DNA of 64,000 nucleotides from Anseranas semipalmata. Lineage: Eukaryota; Chordata; Aves; Anseriformes; Anseranatidae. A model generated the notes under the pieces. That model was not told where the DNA came from. It made no database searches and saw nothing but the letters and a program-made list of their open reading frames with translations. Where the stretch lies: assembly GCA_013399115.1 (NCBI GenBank), contig VXAA01005247.1, forward strand, positions 595,796 to 659,795, written 5' to 3'. The position numbers were made by a program, and so were the translations under genes. Within the stretch, counting starts at the first letter, position 1. Each line of letters begins with the position of its first letter. Positions 1 through 11,700 of this stretch are shown here, piece after piece.

Positions 1-3000
1 ACAGCCTGAAAACATATATGGAGTTAGTAATAGTAGTCCTAGAGTCTCTATAGATTTTTTTCCTAGCTAGCTCACGACATATGACCAGTCTCTTTTTTAC
101 AGATGGGGAAAATACAAGGATTTACCCTGCACACTCACCATGCAAATGGAAGAAGAGGGAGGAAACAACCCTGTATTTTCAAAGTCCCTAGCTGGTAATT
201 GGTATTTGCAATATCATGTCATAGCTCTAAATCATTATTAGTTACTGTAATTTTTACTGTATTTTAGTGTATTAGTGTATTTTTGTTACAACAAATCCCA
301 AAGAATGAACGGAAGAATGTTCCAAATGATATGCCAGGAAGACTCATTAACAGGGAAAATAAAAATATTTAGATCATGTCATACAAACTCATCTCTAAAG
401 ACCAGAAATTTCTGTGCTACAGCTATGTGGACTAAACAGCAACAGAAACACCCTGATATCTAAGAAACTATATCTGAAAACTTAAAAGTAGTTCTTGATG
501 TCCCAGACAGTTCTGTTCCTCAGCAAAGAACTCATAAGAGCAGAGAGAACACTGGGGAATCACTTGGAAAATATGACTTGCAGTTAAGCCCTTGATCAAT
601 CAGTGTAGTGAAAGGAGTGGTATCACTCTTCGGAAGTTAATTAGACACTAAGAGTAATACTCTAGAAAGCTTTGAGAGCAGATTGTGTAAAGACAGCTCC
701 CCATATAAATCATTACTATACCTCAACTCTGAATTTCCATTAATTATTAAAGCTTTCTAGGCAAGCTAAGCAGATATTCTAAGATGCATATTTCAGAAAT
801 TTCCACATGTTAAAAATTAAGTACTGTCGAACAACCTGGGCCAGGCAACGAGAGGGAGCCTTTGGAGGTCCTTATCGCAACGTACTCCTGTCACTCACCA
901 TCTCCAGAGGCTGCGTCAGGCTGCCCTGCAGATGCACCATGCAGGCCCAGGCCCTGACCAGCTGCCTCTGTGAGTGTCACTGCCCTGTCCAACCAATGTG
1001 TTTTGGTTTCTTTCCCACATATTTGGGACAGAGACACAGGTGCATCTGAGCATGTTCAGAAGTGCTCCTGGGTTCTTCAGTGTACCTGGTGTCAGAGTTC
1101 TTGATCGTGATACAAACTAAAAGAAATGGGGAGACAAAATAAATGATTGGTCACAAGGAGGCTACGGTCAGCAGTTTGTGTGAGGAACCAAGGCCCAGCT
1201 GGATGACAGGAACGAGGCTCTTATGCTCACTCCTCAAGTTTGCCTATAATGTTTTTTCTTGGTTTGGTGATCAGACAGAAAGAAACAGATCTGGATCAAA
1301 GACTTAGTTTGAAAGAACCCTCCTGGCATTCTCTGAAGTCAAGAGAAATCACACTTCACTGACCCTTGGCTTTGTTTGGGAGTTTAATTAGAAATAGAAG
1401 TCAACTAAAATGGTCTAATTTGGGATGACTGCATTAAGCCCTAAGTCCAACTTCCCAATAAAGTATTGGGTGCAGAGGTCTTGTTGCTGTTTTTAATTAG
1501 ATTATTTTCAGTATCTTCAGCTAATACTAAGAAAAGTGCAGCTTAAAAGATTGAGAGATTTGCATCAAGTATTGAAGGTATATATCTCTTACTTCTGCAG
1601 TAAAACGAAAGGAAAAAAAACAAGGGATCTTATTTAGACAATGCAAAAGCACAGGAAGATAGCCCCCCTATTCTATTTTGTAGGCCATTTTCTTATATTA
1701 AATACAGGAGTTGTTAACTTTATTGGTAAATAATACATAGGCTTGTCCTTTTGTTGGAACAGACAACAGAAAAAAGATCAGCAATGAAGATGTTCAAAAG
1801 AATAGGAGAGACTAGCAGGCTTCAGATTTGCATGCAAAGCTTTCGATGTGTGAAATGTACCCAAATAAAGTGTCTCAATTTTCGATTATTCAAATCAAGA
1901 TATTGCAATATTTTTGGACATTCAAGACTGAGCTGTTTATTTATTCATTTTCTCTTTACAGCTCTTGTCCCCTGAGAAACCTAACAACTGAAATATAGCA
2001 ACAGTGCAGAATATTTATTGGAGAAAACAAGCACTTAACAGCATTGTAAAATTCCAGGTTCTCAAGAAGAAAAAACAATAAGCATTTTAGCAAAAGCTGC
2101 TGATAGCGTGCTACTTTCTAGTGTTACAGGTAAAAGATTTTTGCTTTTAAGAAGAAAACTAAGCATAGTCAAGTAAGAGCGTTAGACTGTGTTTTTCCAA
2201 ACCACACTGCAAGGATACCTTTGCAAAAGTATACCATAAGAAGGATGGATGGTGCTTTACAGCGAAACCAAAGTAAAGATTGAGAGATGACCGATCTCCA
2301 GAAGGGTTGGGGGTGATATGCTGGTCCAAAAAAGTTGGGTGGGTTAAAAGCCTGATGTTTCCAGATGTGAAACAGGAGGAACAGGATAGACACAGTGATT
2401 GCTAATCAAGGGAGAAGAAAAAGAACTGGGATGGCAAAGTAGAGAAGTCAGAGTGGAGAACTTAAGTGGGACTGGTGCAGAAAAGGAGAAGAGTCCACAG
2501 CAGTGGATAACTGTCTGGTCAGAGAGACACTGCCCAAGGTGAACACCACATCAAAAGAAACATGTATGTGAGGCCATAAGTATAGAAGCTGGGCTGCTTG
2601 GGTAGCTTTTGCGAGGGAGAGACACAAGAGGATGAAGTGATGTCCTAAGAGAGCAGAGGGTCTCCATGCTGGGGCCTCACAGAGAAGCAGTTTTCCTCAA
2701 TGGAGATTTCACTCTCATTTGACAGATTTTTCAGAATAGCCACATCCCTTCTGCTCCTCACATTTTCAGCAAAACGTGCACAGTGCTTGAAAAATCACTA
2801 CATGATCACCACATCTAATACATGAGCAGATTTGCAAAGAATAACCCGAGCTCAGGGTCTGAGGTTGCCATGGTGCAAAGCAGCACATCCAAAGTGCTGC
2901 TTAAGCTTGCACCAGGGCAAGTCATGTGCAGAACAGCCCCAAAACACATTTCCACTCTGCTCTGGTTCTTCCCTGGTTCGTCTCACTGACAGAACCTCGT

Positions 3001-3824
3001 GGAGCTTTGGAGCAGGCTTGGCCTATGGCAGATGAGCTGACACTCCAGAACATATTTTAGTCACCTTTGTCTCACTTGCATACTGTTAAGATTAATGGCA
3101 ATTTATTATCTAATGTTCAGGTCTAGGGTTGATTGCAGATATAATTTTCCTCTATTCTCAGCTGCATGCTTTCTATATATAGCACTATTTTTTTTCCTTC
3201 CTTTCCAGCAACTTCGACAATTTTTTTTTCCAAGTTCAGGATGGAAAGAAATGCAGTCATCAAAACAAAACAGGAAGTGAGTCTGTTTCAAATAAAAATG
3301 AATTTGATTCTTTCACCTGTGACACACCTTCCCCACCCTCCTCCAGCCTCCAGCTTGTTATATATTTGAAAGAATTTGATACTTAAAAATACAGTGAATA
3401 CGTACAAATAACTTTAATCCCTATGATTGTTTTTGAAGTATCATGCTACATCAAATCAGACAATTCTCCTCTTTCATCTACACTCCAGAGAACTGCACTT
3501 TTTCCCTGAAATTCTATAGCATTTGAAAAGAAATGGTCCTAGTTTAGAGTGATAGCGCTCCAAACAGTTGTGTTTTCCATTAATTTTCGGTTGTATTGGT
3601 ATTCTGTTCCAATTAGTCTCTGTTAATGCTTCAAAGCTCTATCTTATCTGCAGATAACATCAAAGATGAGAGCTTCCAGTTTTAAATTTGGTTTGTAGTT
3701 ATTTTAAAGATACAAAGGCGTCATTTGTGAATAGCTGATCAAATAGAATAAATACTTTTTTGTTTTGGCTCCAAAAGGGCCAGAAAACTACTTTTCATTT
3801 TGAAATTCAATTTCATTTAGACAT

Positions 3825-3896
3825 CAGGCCTAATTTTCAGGGTGCTGAACTCCCAGAGCTCATATTGACTTCAGTTACAGTTGTATGTGCTCAGAC
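3825..3896. repeat. Fragment of ancient palindromic interspersed repeat
   Basis: The text runs from 'caggcctaattttcagggtg' through 'ctgaactcccagagctcat' and 'tgacttcagtt' to 'tgtgctcagac'. This resembles an old repeat of reptile and bird genomes whose two arms (ending in CAGGCC-type sequence) mirror each other around a TTGACTTCAATGG-like core. It is highly decayed. The family is recalled from general experience, not matched to a library. Confidence 0.4.
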
Positions 3897-4116
3897 ACGA
3901 AGCAGATTTCCTCTTCCGCAAGACTTTGAGACTTCACAATTTTTCTCATTTCACTAGTTCAAATCACAGACATTTCAAAGCATCTTACAGAGACATTAGC
4001 AAGAAAGATCCCAACTCCCATTATCACTGAGCTATCACTTCCTTTAGGACAATGAGTTCTTAATCTCTCCTGTTGGAGCTGTTTCACTCCAGCTAGAAAC
4101 GAATATAATCATTCGG

Positions 4117-4161
4117 AAGGAGTTTGAACTGAGGTCTCTTGTACCCCAGGAAGACCCTAAC
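4117..4161. repeat. Fragment of ancient interspersed repeat
   Basis: The string 'gagtttgaactgaggtctct' followed by 'accccagg' and 'gaccctaac' resembles the TTTGAAC...GGTCTC...CCCAGG...GCCCTAAC arm of an old amniote repeat. Only one arm is visible. The same kind of arm recurs at 21.5 kb. Confidence 0.35.
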
Positions 4162-6063
4162 AAAAAGTTCACAAAGTTGCTGTTTTCTCTATACTGCTGC
4201 CTTCTCTCTGGCCTGACAAGAATTTAAACAAAGGTGAACAAACTTAGCAAGAGAACAGAAGAAACTCATTTCACCAGTGGTTAACTTAGAAATTGCAGTG
4301 CTGAGTGCAAGGCACCTACGAGTTCCCTTGACATCTTCCTGAAACAAGCTAGCTGTTTGATTTAGTCTTTCTGATAAGAGTAATTTAGAAAAAAATCCTC
4401 CCCAGCTGTACTCAGCACCTCCGAGAAGATGACCACATTTCAACCACTGTTGGGAAGTGGCTTACTTAAAAGCATGAAGGGAAAACACTTAAGTCAGTTT
4501 TGTCTCTGTTTGAGAAGCGCAGTGCTTTCACTGACATCTCATTTGGGATAGTGCTGTTTAGGGAGGTGCTGTCAAGCTTTGCCAGTCAGCAAAGGGATCC
4601 GTAAGTGCTCGGATTCCTCTTCATTACAAATACTTGCCACTGGCTTTTTACGTGTGATGGAACGTATACCAAACCACTGCTGTGCCTACCTGGCTTGCAA
4701 ACAACGTTAAAGATGGTGTGAAGTTGCTGTCAGCAATCCCAGTATGCACCCTGCCCTTCCTGAGAGCATGAGGGATTTTTCTCCATGACCCCACATACCT
4801 GCTTATATACTCAGAGGTGTCATACTGGCACTCAAGAAGCTGTCCCTATAGTTCATCAAACCATGAAGAGCCAGAGGTGGAAGGTATTCATGGATTCTGT
4901 TAAGAAAGCAAACTGTGGGGGCTCATATACCATCCATGAAAGTGTGTTTTGCTTCATTTCTGACCTACTGCAAGTGTCTATGTACCAGCAATTTCCACAG
5001 GATCTCTGCAAACATCCACCAACACAACCACAATACATCGGGGCTAGAAGCATTTGAGAGGACAGAGTGAGAGTTCAAAATTATCTTCACAAACTGGGGA
5101 AATAGTATGGAGAAGATTGGGATGAATTTCAGGAAGCACAACTGCACAATCCTATGCTTGGGTGTGAATAATCAGTTGCATAAACAAAAGACAAAACAAC
5201 TGCTTATGTTGCTATACTAAAAAAAAAAAGAATATGGGGAAGAGGATGGATTATAAACTAAATGAGTCAACAGTTTCATGCTGTCATGGAAAAGACAAAT
5301 ATCACACTGGGATGTACAGAGGAACAAAGCTTGTAAAGCATGCAAGTAACTTCACTGCTCAATCCCATGTTGGCAAAATCTTAGGAGTAATGCATGACCA
5401 CTTTTGGACACCACATTACAAGGAAGAAGAAGCTCTAACAAAGATCACAAGATCCATCATAGACTAATGAGTGTGATCTGCACACAAGTGTTGGAAAAAA
5501 AAAGCTGAGGGAAGATGTGATCATGCTCCTTTATCTGCTGAAAGGACTGTTCCAAAGGGAGAGGAAGCTCAGCTTTGCACAAGCAGAACAGAAAAGACAA
5601 GAGGTAAAGGGCAGCAATAAACTGTTGCAATGAAGACATGACCTTCATTTTTCCCATCTGATACACAAACTTCCCTTCACTTGAATGAAAGTCCTGTAAC
5701 TACTGTTGGTCACACCCATCTGCCAGAGGATACATCCCATCCATGATGGTCATATTCCTGTCTCCCTTACACCAGCATACACTAAGACAAGGCAGCAGTT
5801 ACACCATTCATCTTATTTTCCATCTCATCTTACCCAGTTTTTCCTAATTTTTGCTGTAATGCCCCAAAGGCTCTCAAACATCTGTCTGGAAAGATCTCCT
5901 GCAGCAGGTCTCCTTCGGCCTGGAGGGGTCCACCCAAGGGACCCATACTTCCATCTGCCTTACCAAATGCACCAAAACCGAGCCTTTTAAAAGGGCAAGC
6001 TTCCCCTAACACTTTTTTTTTTTTTTAAACTACTGTGTTTAAGCTACTCTCCACTCACAGCCA

Positions 6064-6130
6064 CTTAAGTGACCACCAGTGCAGAACCATCTATAAAGAC
6101 AGTGTACACACAGGTAGCGGACAACTTGGT
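6064..6130 (-). pseudogene. Possible pol RNase H fragment
   Basis: On the minus strand a short frame reads through the residues T-V-F-I-D-G-S (6103 to 6083) and then meets a stop at 6065-6067. An F-x-D-G-S context is typical of the start of the RNase H domain in retroviral pol, where the Asp binds metal. It lies only about 100 bases beyond the last gag-like text, so reverse transcriptase and protease would have been deleted. The match is short and could be chance. Confidence 0.35.
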
Positions 6131-6229
6131 CTATGACAGACAAAACAACATGGAACAGTGCAGGAGGATTTTCTGCTTGAAGCCAGGGTACACAAAGGTT
6201 CACATACCTCATTTGTTACTATAAAAGCA

Positions 6230-7451
6230 GTATGAAACCTGGGCCTTCATTTTGCCTCCAAGAGTTTACAGCTGTGTTGTGGACCTCCTGGTAGAGTTTC
6301 TCCACAGCCAAGACACAGGCCCAAAGGGAAGATGAGAGACTTTCTTCATATTTCCAGAGTTAGCTAGCCAATTCATCCACTGTGGGCTCCTCTCCATCTT
6401 TCCAGGTCATTACTGCCAATGAGTTGGCATATGATGATGGTGCACTATGTACAAACTTCCGCCACATTGTTTGTGTGCACTTGACTTCACCTGGATCTTT
6501 GGTTATCTGTTCATTGTCTAGGTTACTGTAAATCACCTCCAGCAAGGCTAATTCCATCCCCATGGTGGTCCACTTGCCAGGCTGACATACTACATCTTCC
6601 TTGAAGGGATACCTTTCCTTCACACCTGACAGGAGTCGCCTCCAGAGATTGAAGACTTGTGCCCCTTTTCCAATCACTTTGTCAATGCCCCCTTCCCCAG
6701 GGAGAGATCCCAGCTGCTTGGCTTCCCTGCCCTCTAATCCAGGCTATTGGCCCTGTTCTCCCAGCATTGGAGCAGCCAGGTGACAATGTGTTCACCTGGA
6801 TGATGGCTGACATCTTTTTGCACATCTCATAGTTCACCCTGGGATAGGGATCGAGTGGTTACTTCTGCTTTTATGATCTCTTCCTCTTCATTTTCCTGTT
6901 CCCATGATGGCCCTATTTCAAAGCTGCCTGCCTCATCATCTTCCTCCTTCCTCGTCTGAGTAAGAGTTCCTCTCCTTTCTAATGGACCTGACTTTCACAT
7001 CCACTGTTTTGTCTTGCATATAAGGCCGACTGATACTGGCACAGGTTGGCTCTCTGGCCCTGCCATGGGGCCCATTGCAGGGCCCGGACTGGCTGCAGGG
7101 CCCGGACTGACTGCAGGGCCCATCGCAGGGCCCGGACTGGCTGCAGGGCCCGGACTAGCTGCAGGGCCCGGACTGGCTGCAGGGCCCATCGCAGGGCCCG
7201 GACTGGCTGCAGGGCCCGGACTGGCTGCAGGGCCCGTCGCAGGGCCCGGACTGGCTGCAGGGCCCGGACTGGCTGCAGGGCCCGTCGCAGGGCCTGGACT
7301 GGCTGCAGGGCCCGGACTGGCTGCAGGGCCCGTCGCAGGGCCTGGACTGGCACTGATTGTGGCTCAGTGACCATAGGCCATGCCCTGTCATGTTGCAGTG
7401 GTTTGTGTCTCTTTGGAATTGCCAGGGTAATGCCACACCTTTTTCAAGCAT
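6230..7451 (-). pseudogene. ERVK-type gag remnant, multiply broken
   Basis: The capsid-like part lies between about 6935 and 6230 and includes residues such as WRRLLSGVKERYPF and MWRKFVHSAPSSYANSLAV, which I recognise as the gag type of avian ERVK elements. The part before it runs from a Met at 7451 through the minisatellite. Breaks seen: a TAG inside the minisatellite (about 7155), a frame change near 6935, in-frame stops at 6827-6829 and 6734-6736, a second frame change between about 6734 and 6690 that returns to the original frame, and a TAA at 6360-6362, after which gag-like residues continue to about 6230. No nucleocapsid zinc knuckle is visible. It would normally encode the structural polyprotein of the particle; here it is not translatable. 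Confidence 0.8.
7077..7351. repeat. GC-rich minisatellite inside gag
   Basis: About 275 bases are built from an 18-base unit, gcagggcccggactggct, and a 12-base short form, gcagggcccgtc (or gcagggcccatc). The right part is ordered as two long units then one short one, giving a 48-base higher-order period. Point variants are ggcctggact and ggactagct; the latter makes a stop in the gag frame. Because all units are multiples of three, most of the six frames stay open across the array. It contrasts strongly with the AT-rich surroundings. Confidence 0.95.
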
Positions 7452-7541
7452 TTTACCATTTTTTATTTTTTATTTTTATTTTTATTTTTTTTTAGGATTC
7501 TGCGCTTGTTCAGGGGTGAAGTTCCAAAGCATCGGAGGTGT

Positions 7542-7904
7542 TCACTGTTCTAGGTGCTTGCCCATATCTTCCCACACTCCTTGCCACTCATAACTATCCT
7601 GCCTCAGGACAAATATTTGGATGGCATTCTTAAATAGTTGTTTAACCTTAAACAAAACCTGAAACGCATTCAGGAGACATAACAATAGAAGCATGCTGGT
7701 TTGAACATCCCAATCATATTCAAAGTTTTGAAGAGCTATTGTAAGTAGCCTGGAGGAGAAGGTGAAGGAAAAAGGGAGAGTGAAGAAGTGGGGAAAATTG
7801 TCCCCCCTTGTCCCTCCTATCGATTTGCTCCCTGAGGAGAAAGGGTTAAGAGTGTAGTTATTAATAGTTTCAGAGAAATGGTTCCCAAAGTACAGAGGTG
7901 ACAC
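7542..7904 (-). CDS. Leader ORF of the provirus, 120 codons, function unknown
   Basis: This complete frame lies between the primer binding site and the gag remnant, on the coding strand of the provirus. The predicted product has two hydrophobic stretches: about residues 38-60, rich in Phe/Leu and starting near FPHFFTLPFSF, and about 71-86 around SMLLLLCLLNAFQVL. It ends with a polar, Trp- and Glu-containing tail. No family is recognised. Unlike the adjacent gag it has no internal stop, which may be chance in a leader of this length. It may be an untranslated leader rather than a gene. Confidence 0.3.
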   Translation of the reverse strand: MSPLYFGNHFSETINNYTLNPFSSGSKSIGGTRGDNFPHFFTLPFSFTFSSRLLTIALQNFEYDWDVQTSMLLLLCLLNAFQVLFKVKQLFKNAIQIFVLRQDSYEWQGVWEDMGKHLEQ

Positions 7905-8100
7905 AATGCTGAGTACAAATACCAGATCAGTCTCATGACCAGTAATTTTATCGTATCATAAGCCAGTGTTACACAGTACAGCAAAATAATAACCTTAAAC
8001 CAGCCCCCAAGAAATGATAAACATCACAACAGGGAACACATACAGTAAGTAATGTGCTATACAACACAATTCTGAAAACAAATACAATAACCCTGGGATC

Positions 8101-8116
8101 AAAAAAAAAAAAAAAA
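8101..8116. repeat. Poly-A tract in the proviral leader
   Basis: A run of 16 A lies between the primer binding site and the leader ORF. It is a simple repeat with no clear function. Confidence 0.9.
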
Positions 8117-8212
8117 TCAACATTGTGATTAGCAACTATTAAACTAATATAATGCTTATAACAATTGTTTTAACACGCTCTGGTCAGATCTGTTGTTTTC
8201 TCAACCCGTCGG

Positions 8213-8230
8213 GCCCAATGTTGGGCGCCA
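8213..8230 (-). other. Retroviral primer binding site (tRNA-Lys type)
   Basis: The minus strand reads TGGCGCCCAACATTGGGC, 7 bases after the LTR end. By recall it agrees at 16 of 18 positions with the primer site used by retroviruses primed by lysine tRNA 1,2. The position fixes the orientation of the provirus and shows that the adjacent LTR is the 5' one. Confidence 0.85.
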
Positions 8231-8237
8231 AAAAGAC

Positions 8238-8794
8238 TGTTGTGGTTTAACCTGGCAGGCAGCTCAGCACCACACAGCCGTTCGCTGCCAGTGGGATGGG
8301 GGAGAGAATCGGGAGGAAAAAAAAGTAAAAGCTTGTGGGTTGAGATAAAGACAGTTTAATAGACAGAAAAGGAAGGGAAATAATAATGATGACGATAAGA
8401 ATAGTAGAACGGACAAAGTAAGTGATGCACAATGCAATTGCTTACCACCTGCTGACTGATGCCCATCCCGTTCCCAAGAAATGGTCCCCCCAGCCTGGCC
8501 AGCCACCCCATATTAATTGTTCAGCATGACATCATACGGTACGCAATATCCTTTTGGACAGTTTGGGTCAGCTGTCCTGGTTCTGTCCCCTCCCAGCTTC
8601 TTGTGAACCCCCCAGCCTCCTCGCTGGCAGGGCAGTACGAGAAGCTGAAAAGTCCTTGACTTCGTCTAAGCACTGCTCTGCAACAACTAAAACATTAGCG
8701 TGTTATCAGCATCATCCTCATCCTGAATCCAAAACACAGCATCACACCAGCTACTAGGAGGAACATTAACTCTATCCCAGCCTAAACCAGGATG
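8238..8794 (-). mobile_element. 5' LTR of the ERVK-type provirus
   Basis: The plus strand starts TGTTGTGGTTTAACC and ends near 'cagcctaaaccagga', the two ends of an LTR family I recognise from bird genomes. The terminal bases on the right have decayed (TG where CA is expected). On the coding (minus) strand an ATTAAA variant polyadenylation signal lies at 8360-8355, about 115 bases before the U5 end, as expected for R/U5. Length is about 557 bases. No partner LTR was found in the window. Confidence 0.85.
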
Positions 8795-11700
8795 AGCTGG
8801 TAGGAGGGAAAGTGGCCAAAGCCTATTTGTGCATCCATAGCCCCCTCACCAGCTTGGACATGGCTTTCTTGGCTCTTAGTGGTTAGAGGCTGGGTCTCTT
8901 CTAGGTCTTCCCTACCCTAGCATCTCACCATCATTCACTCAGCTTTATTGTACACCTGCCCTCCATCCTCTTCTCCTGATAGTCCCCTTTGTCACTTTTT
9001 AGCTCAGTCCCTCCTGCCTTCTTGAAAGATGAAACCCATTAGCTATTTGCTACGTTCAGACACTTTGCTTTGCTGGGGAGTGAAGTGGTTTTGCTGACAT
9101 ACATCTCTTTCTCTTTCGTGTTCAGTATGGAGTATTCCTAATCTTACTGGTTTGTAATGCTTCCTCTACATTATTAGTAACCTCTGTGCTAAATTGTCTT
9201 TGCAACACTTCAAGATTTTATTATTTTCTCCAGTCTAAACATACTCCCAGGCATTCAGCGATCTAGAATGGCAAGGAGTGGCAAAGTGAAATAAAGCCCC
9301 ATGTCTCCCCTTGCAGGGCACAGAGTTATTGAAAAATTATCCAGAGTGTCCATGAGGCAGAGTGATGGGGAATAAAATCTGACTGTCTTTGTACTGCTCA
9401 GAGTCTCTGCAGCATATAGATCATTTGTCAGTGCCAGTTTGAGGTAGTCTCTATAAACAGGCTGTTTTGCATTTGAAGCACTCACAGGACATGATGGTTC
9501 GGCTAAAACACCATGCATTTTACATGTAATCACCAGGATAATTTGGCTGTATATCGTGTTCCCACAACTTAATATTCTACCTACAGATGCATGATCAAGA
9601 AGAGATTCCTTAACTTTGACAGGGCACATCACATTATACTTACTTTATTATTGGAAATGATCACCCCAGGGTGCAAAAGGGAGCAAAGGCATAGTTTCAT
9701 CATTTTTTTTTTCTTCCACATTTGCAGCAGTATGGGGTATTCCAAAGCTAGAGAGCGCCACTTGCCAGTGGACGAGTGGCTACATTTTACCTGGCTTATG
9801 CAAAAGAGAAATAACTGCTTAATCTTATGTGCTGTGGAAATTTCATGTGGTTCTTCCTCCTGGAAATGAAGCTTTGAGACACACAGTTCATCTCCTCAAG
9901 TAAAAAGTCACTTTAGGAAGTGAAATATAACTTTGTAAATACTGTATCCATGGATGTAACCAAAAACTCCTGACTACAGCTACACATCCTCCCTTAGGGC
10001 AGCATCCGATTCTGGACTCCTGACCTAACATTAAGCAAACAAGGAAACCTCAACAGTTATGATACTTGCTAGGACCAACACTGACTTTTTTCCTCTGCTT
10101 TGATGGTTATTACAATCTATTAAAGTTTCCTGTTCTCCAACTCTACAAAGACTTGAATGCACTCCTAGTTGAGCAGACCAGAAAAATATACTCTCAAATC
10201 TCAACAAGCACTTGATACAGTACATTTATCTGGCAACTGATTGATATCAAATCTATTTTGGCATTATGATTTTTTTTTTTTTTTTTTTATCCTTCATATA
10301 AATGCCCTATTTCACAATCTGGAAGGAAAAGGAACAAGTGATGGCCCATAGCTATTTAATAGCTATAAAGTAAAACCTATAAAATAAAAGTGAAATGAAT
10401 TATCAAACCATAAACTAAAGTTCGGTGTTTAAAATGGACCATGGCTTTAAAAATTCAATTACAGCTTTAATAGAAACAAATTTACTCAATATTTTAATGA
10501 CCTTATTGCATAATGTTTTTTTTTTTCCTCCTTTTCAAAGTCTGTCATTACTGAGGATGCATGGCAAGTCTGCCTTTCCTTTAACTGCTTTAAGATTGAT
10601 TAGGAAATAGAAATATTGATGCATTTATCCAAAATAATTAAATGAGGCAAAAAATAGCACACACAAACATGCCTCAGTAAAAAACTAGAGTTAATCGAGA
10701 TTAAGAAAGGTTACATTTCATGTTCCCAGATTGAAAATGTTAGGACCATTAACTGAATATCAACAATGGAGAATACTCCAAATAGAAACCTCATTTAATG
10801 TTTTGTTAACTAGCTGGTGAGCAATTTCCCAAGGTTCAGACTAGGTAAATTCTGAAGGTTTGCATGTTACCAACAGGCAGAGGAATCCTACATGGCATCT
10901 GGTCTGGGAATAGCAGAACAGGTTATCTCAGAACAGGTACCTGTGTTATTCTTGCTGAAGTATGGATTTAAAGCCTGATTTGCATTTGGTTGATTTTGTC
11001 AAATCAGTATTGCATTGGTTTGGGAGAGATGTTTAGTGATGGGCCATCAGTGGCTACCAGTGGTGCTAGGTTCTTGCACTCCTGGAGGCTGTCTGGGCTC
11101 AGTTCTAGCTCCTGCTGGTTTCAAGGAGAGCTTAAGTCAGCAAAAAAACTTAAGGAACAGCAACTTCAGGCATTGTTATTTTAAGGAACAGCAGTTTTCA
11201 GGGCTGTGGCTTTGGAGGGGCTTTTCTTGTCTGTTTTACTTTGTTTGGGAGACATTAGAATTTTGACAAAATTTCTAGAAAAACAGGAAAGGGGTGCTGA
11301 GTGAACGTATAGAAAGAATTTTCTCTCTAGTTTGCTTTGGAAACAACCCATATCTTAATTTTAAACAGTGCTTCTGAAATGCCCATTAGCATCAGGTCCA
11401 AGTTGCAATCAGATAGATCTAGGCTGACCCGTATGGAGCCCAGCTGATTTTATTAGGATCCACTAGGAACTCTATAGCCTGTCCTCGCAAATCCAGATGA
11501 AGAATCAGCACCACTGATAAATTTAAAGCATTACAGATGCAACAACATGAAAAAAATAGGAATGTTTCCGGGAGAAACAGAGGAACTGCAGTTGAAAATA
11601 CATGACTCTCAAAGCTGCATCCAAGGGGAATGGAACAAAGATCTTAAAATATTACCCCTAGATGTTTCCCCCCTGTGGTTGCAATTATTCCCAAAGTACC

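Larger units (their letters stand above)
1..6063. other. Non-genic 5' region, no gene recognised
   Basis: No exon with a convincing splice context and no recognisable protein was found here. The open frames are short (under 100 codons) with unremarkable composition. The stretch is AT-rich and looks like ordinary vertebrate intergenic DNA, with two weak scraps of old interspersed repeat (3825-3896 and 4117-4161). The left edge of the provirus is uncertain, so the last few hundred bases before 6064 could still belong to it. A minus-strand frame at 5457-5666 has a hydrophobic stretch near its start, but nothing else supports it as a gene. Confidence 0.6.
6064..8794 (-). mobile_element. Truncated ERVK-type endogenous retrovirus
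   Basis: Read on the minus strand, the order is LTR (8794 to 8238), primer binding site (8230 to 8213), leader, gag remnant (7451 to about 6230), then a scrap resembling pol RNase H (6130 to 6064). The LTR type, the lysine-tRNA-like primer site and the capsid-like text all point to an ERVK (betaretrovirus-like) family common in birds. Protease, most of pol, env and the 3' LTR are not seen, so the insertion is truncated and probably internally deleted. gag carries several stops and frameshifts, so the element cannot be intact. The left boundary is approximate. It lies upstream of MDFIC2 and antisense to it. Confidence 0.8.

Noticed and set aside
5830..6012. 60-codon minus-strand frame next to the provirus considered as further viral coding sequence
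   Set aside because: The text does not match a retroviral domain I can name, so it was left out of the element boundary.
7014..7495. Plus-strand Gly/Ala/Pro- and Cys/Arg-repeat frames of 118 and 149 codons
   Set aside because: They come from the triplet-phased minisatellite, which keeps many frames open. The provirus reads on the other strand.
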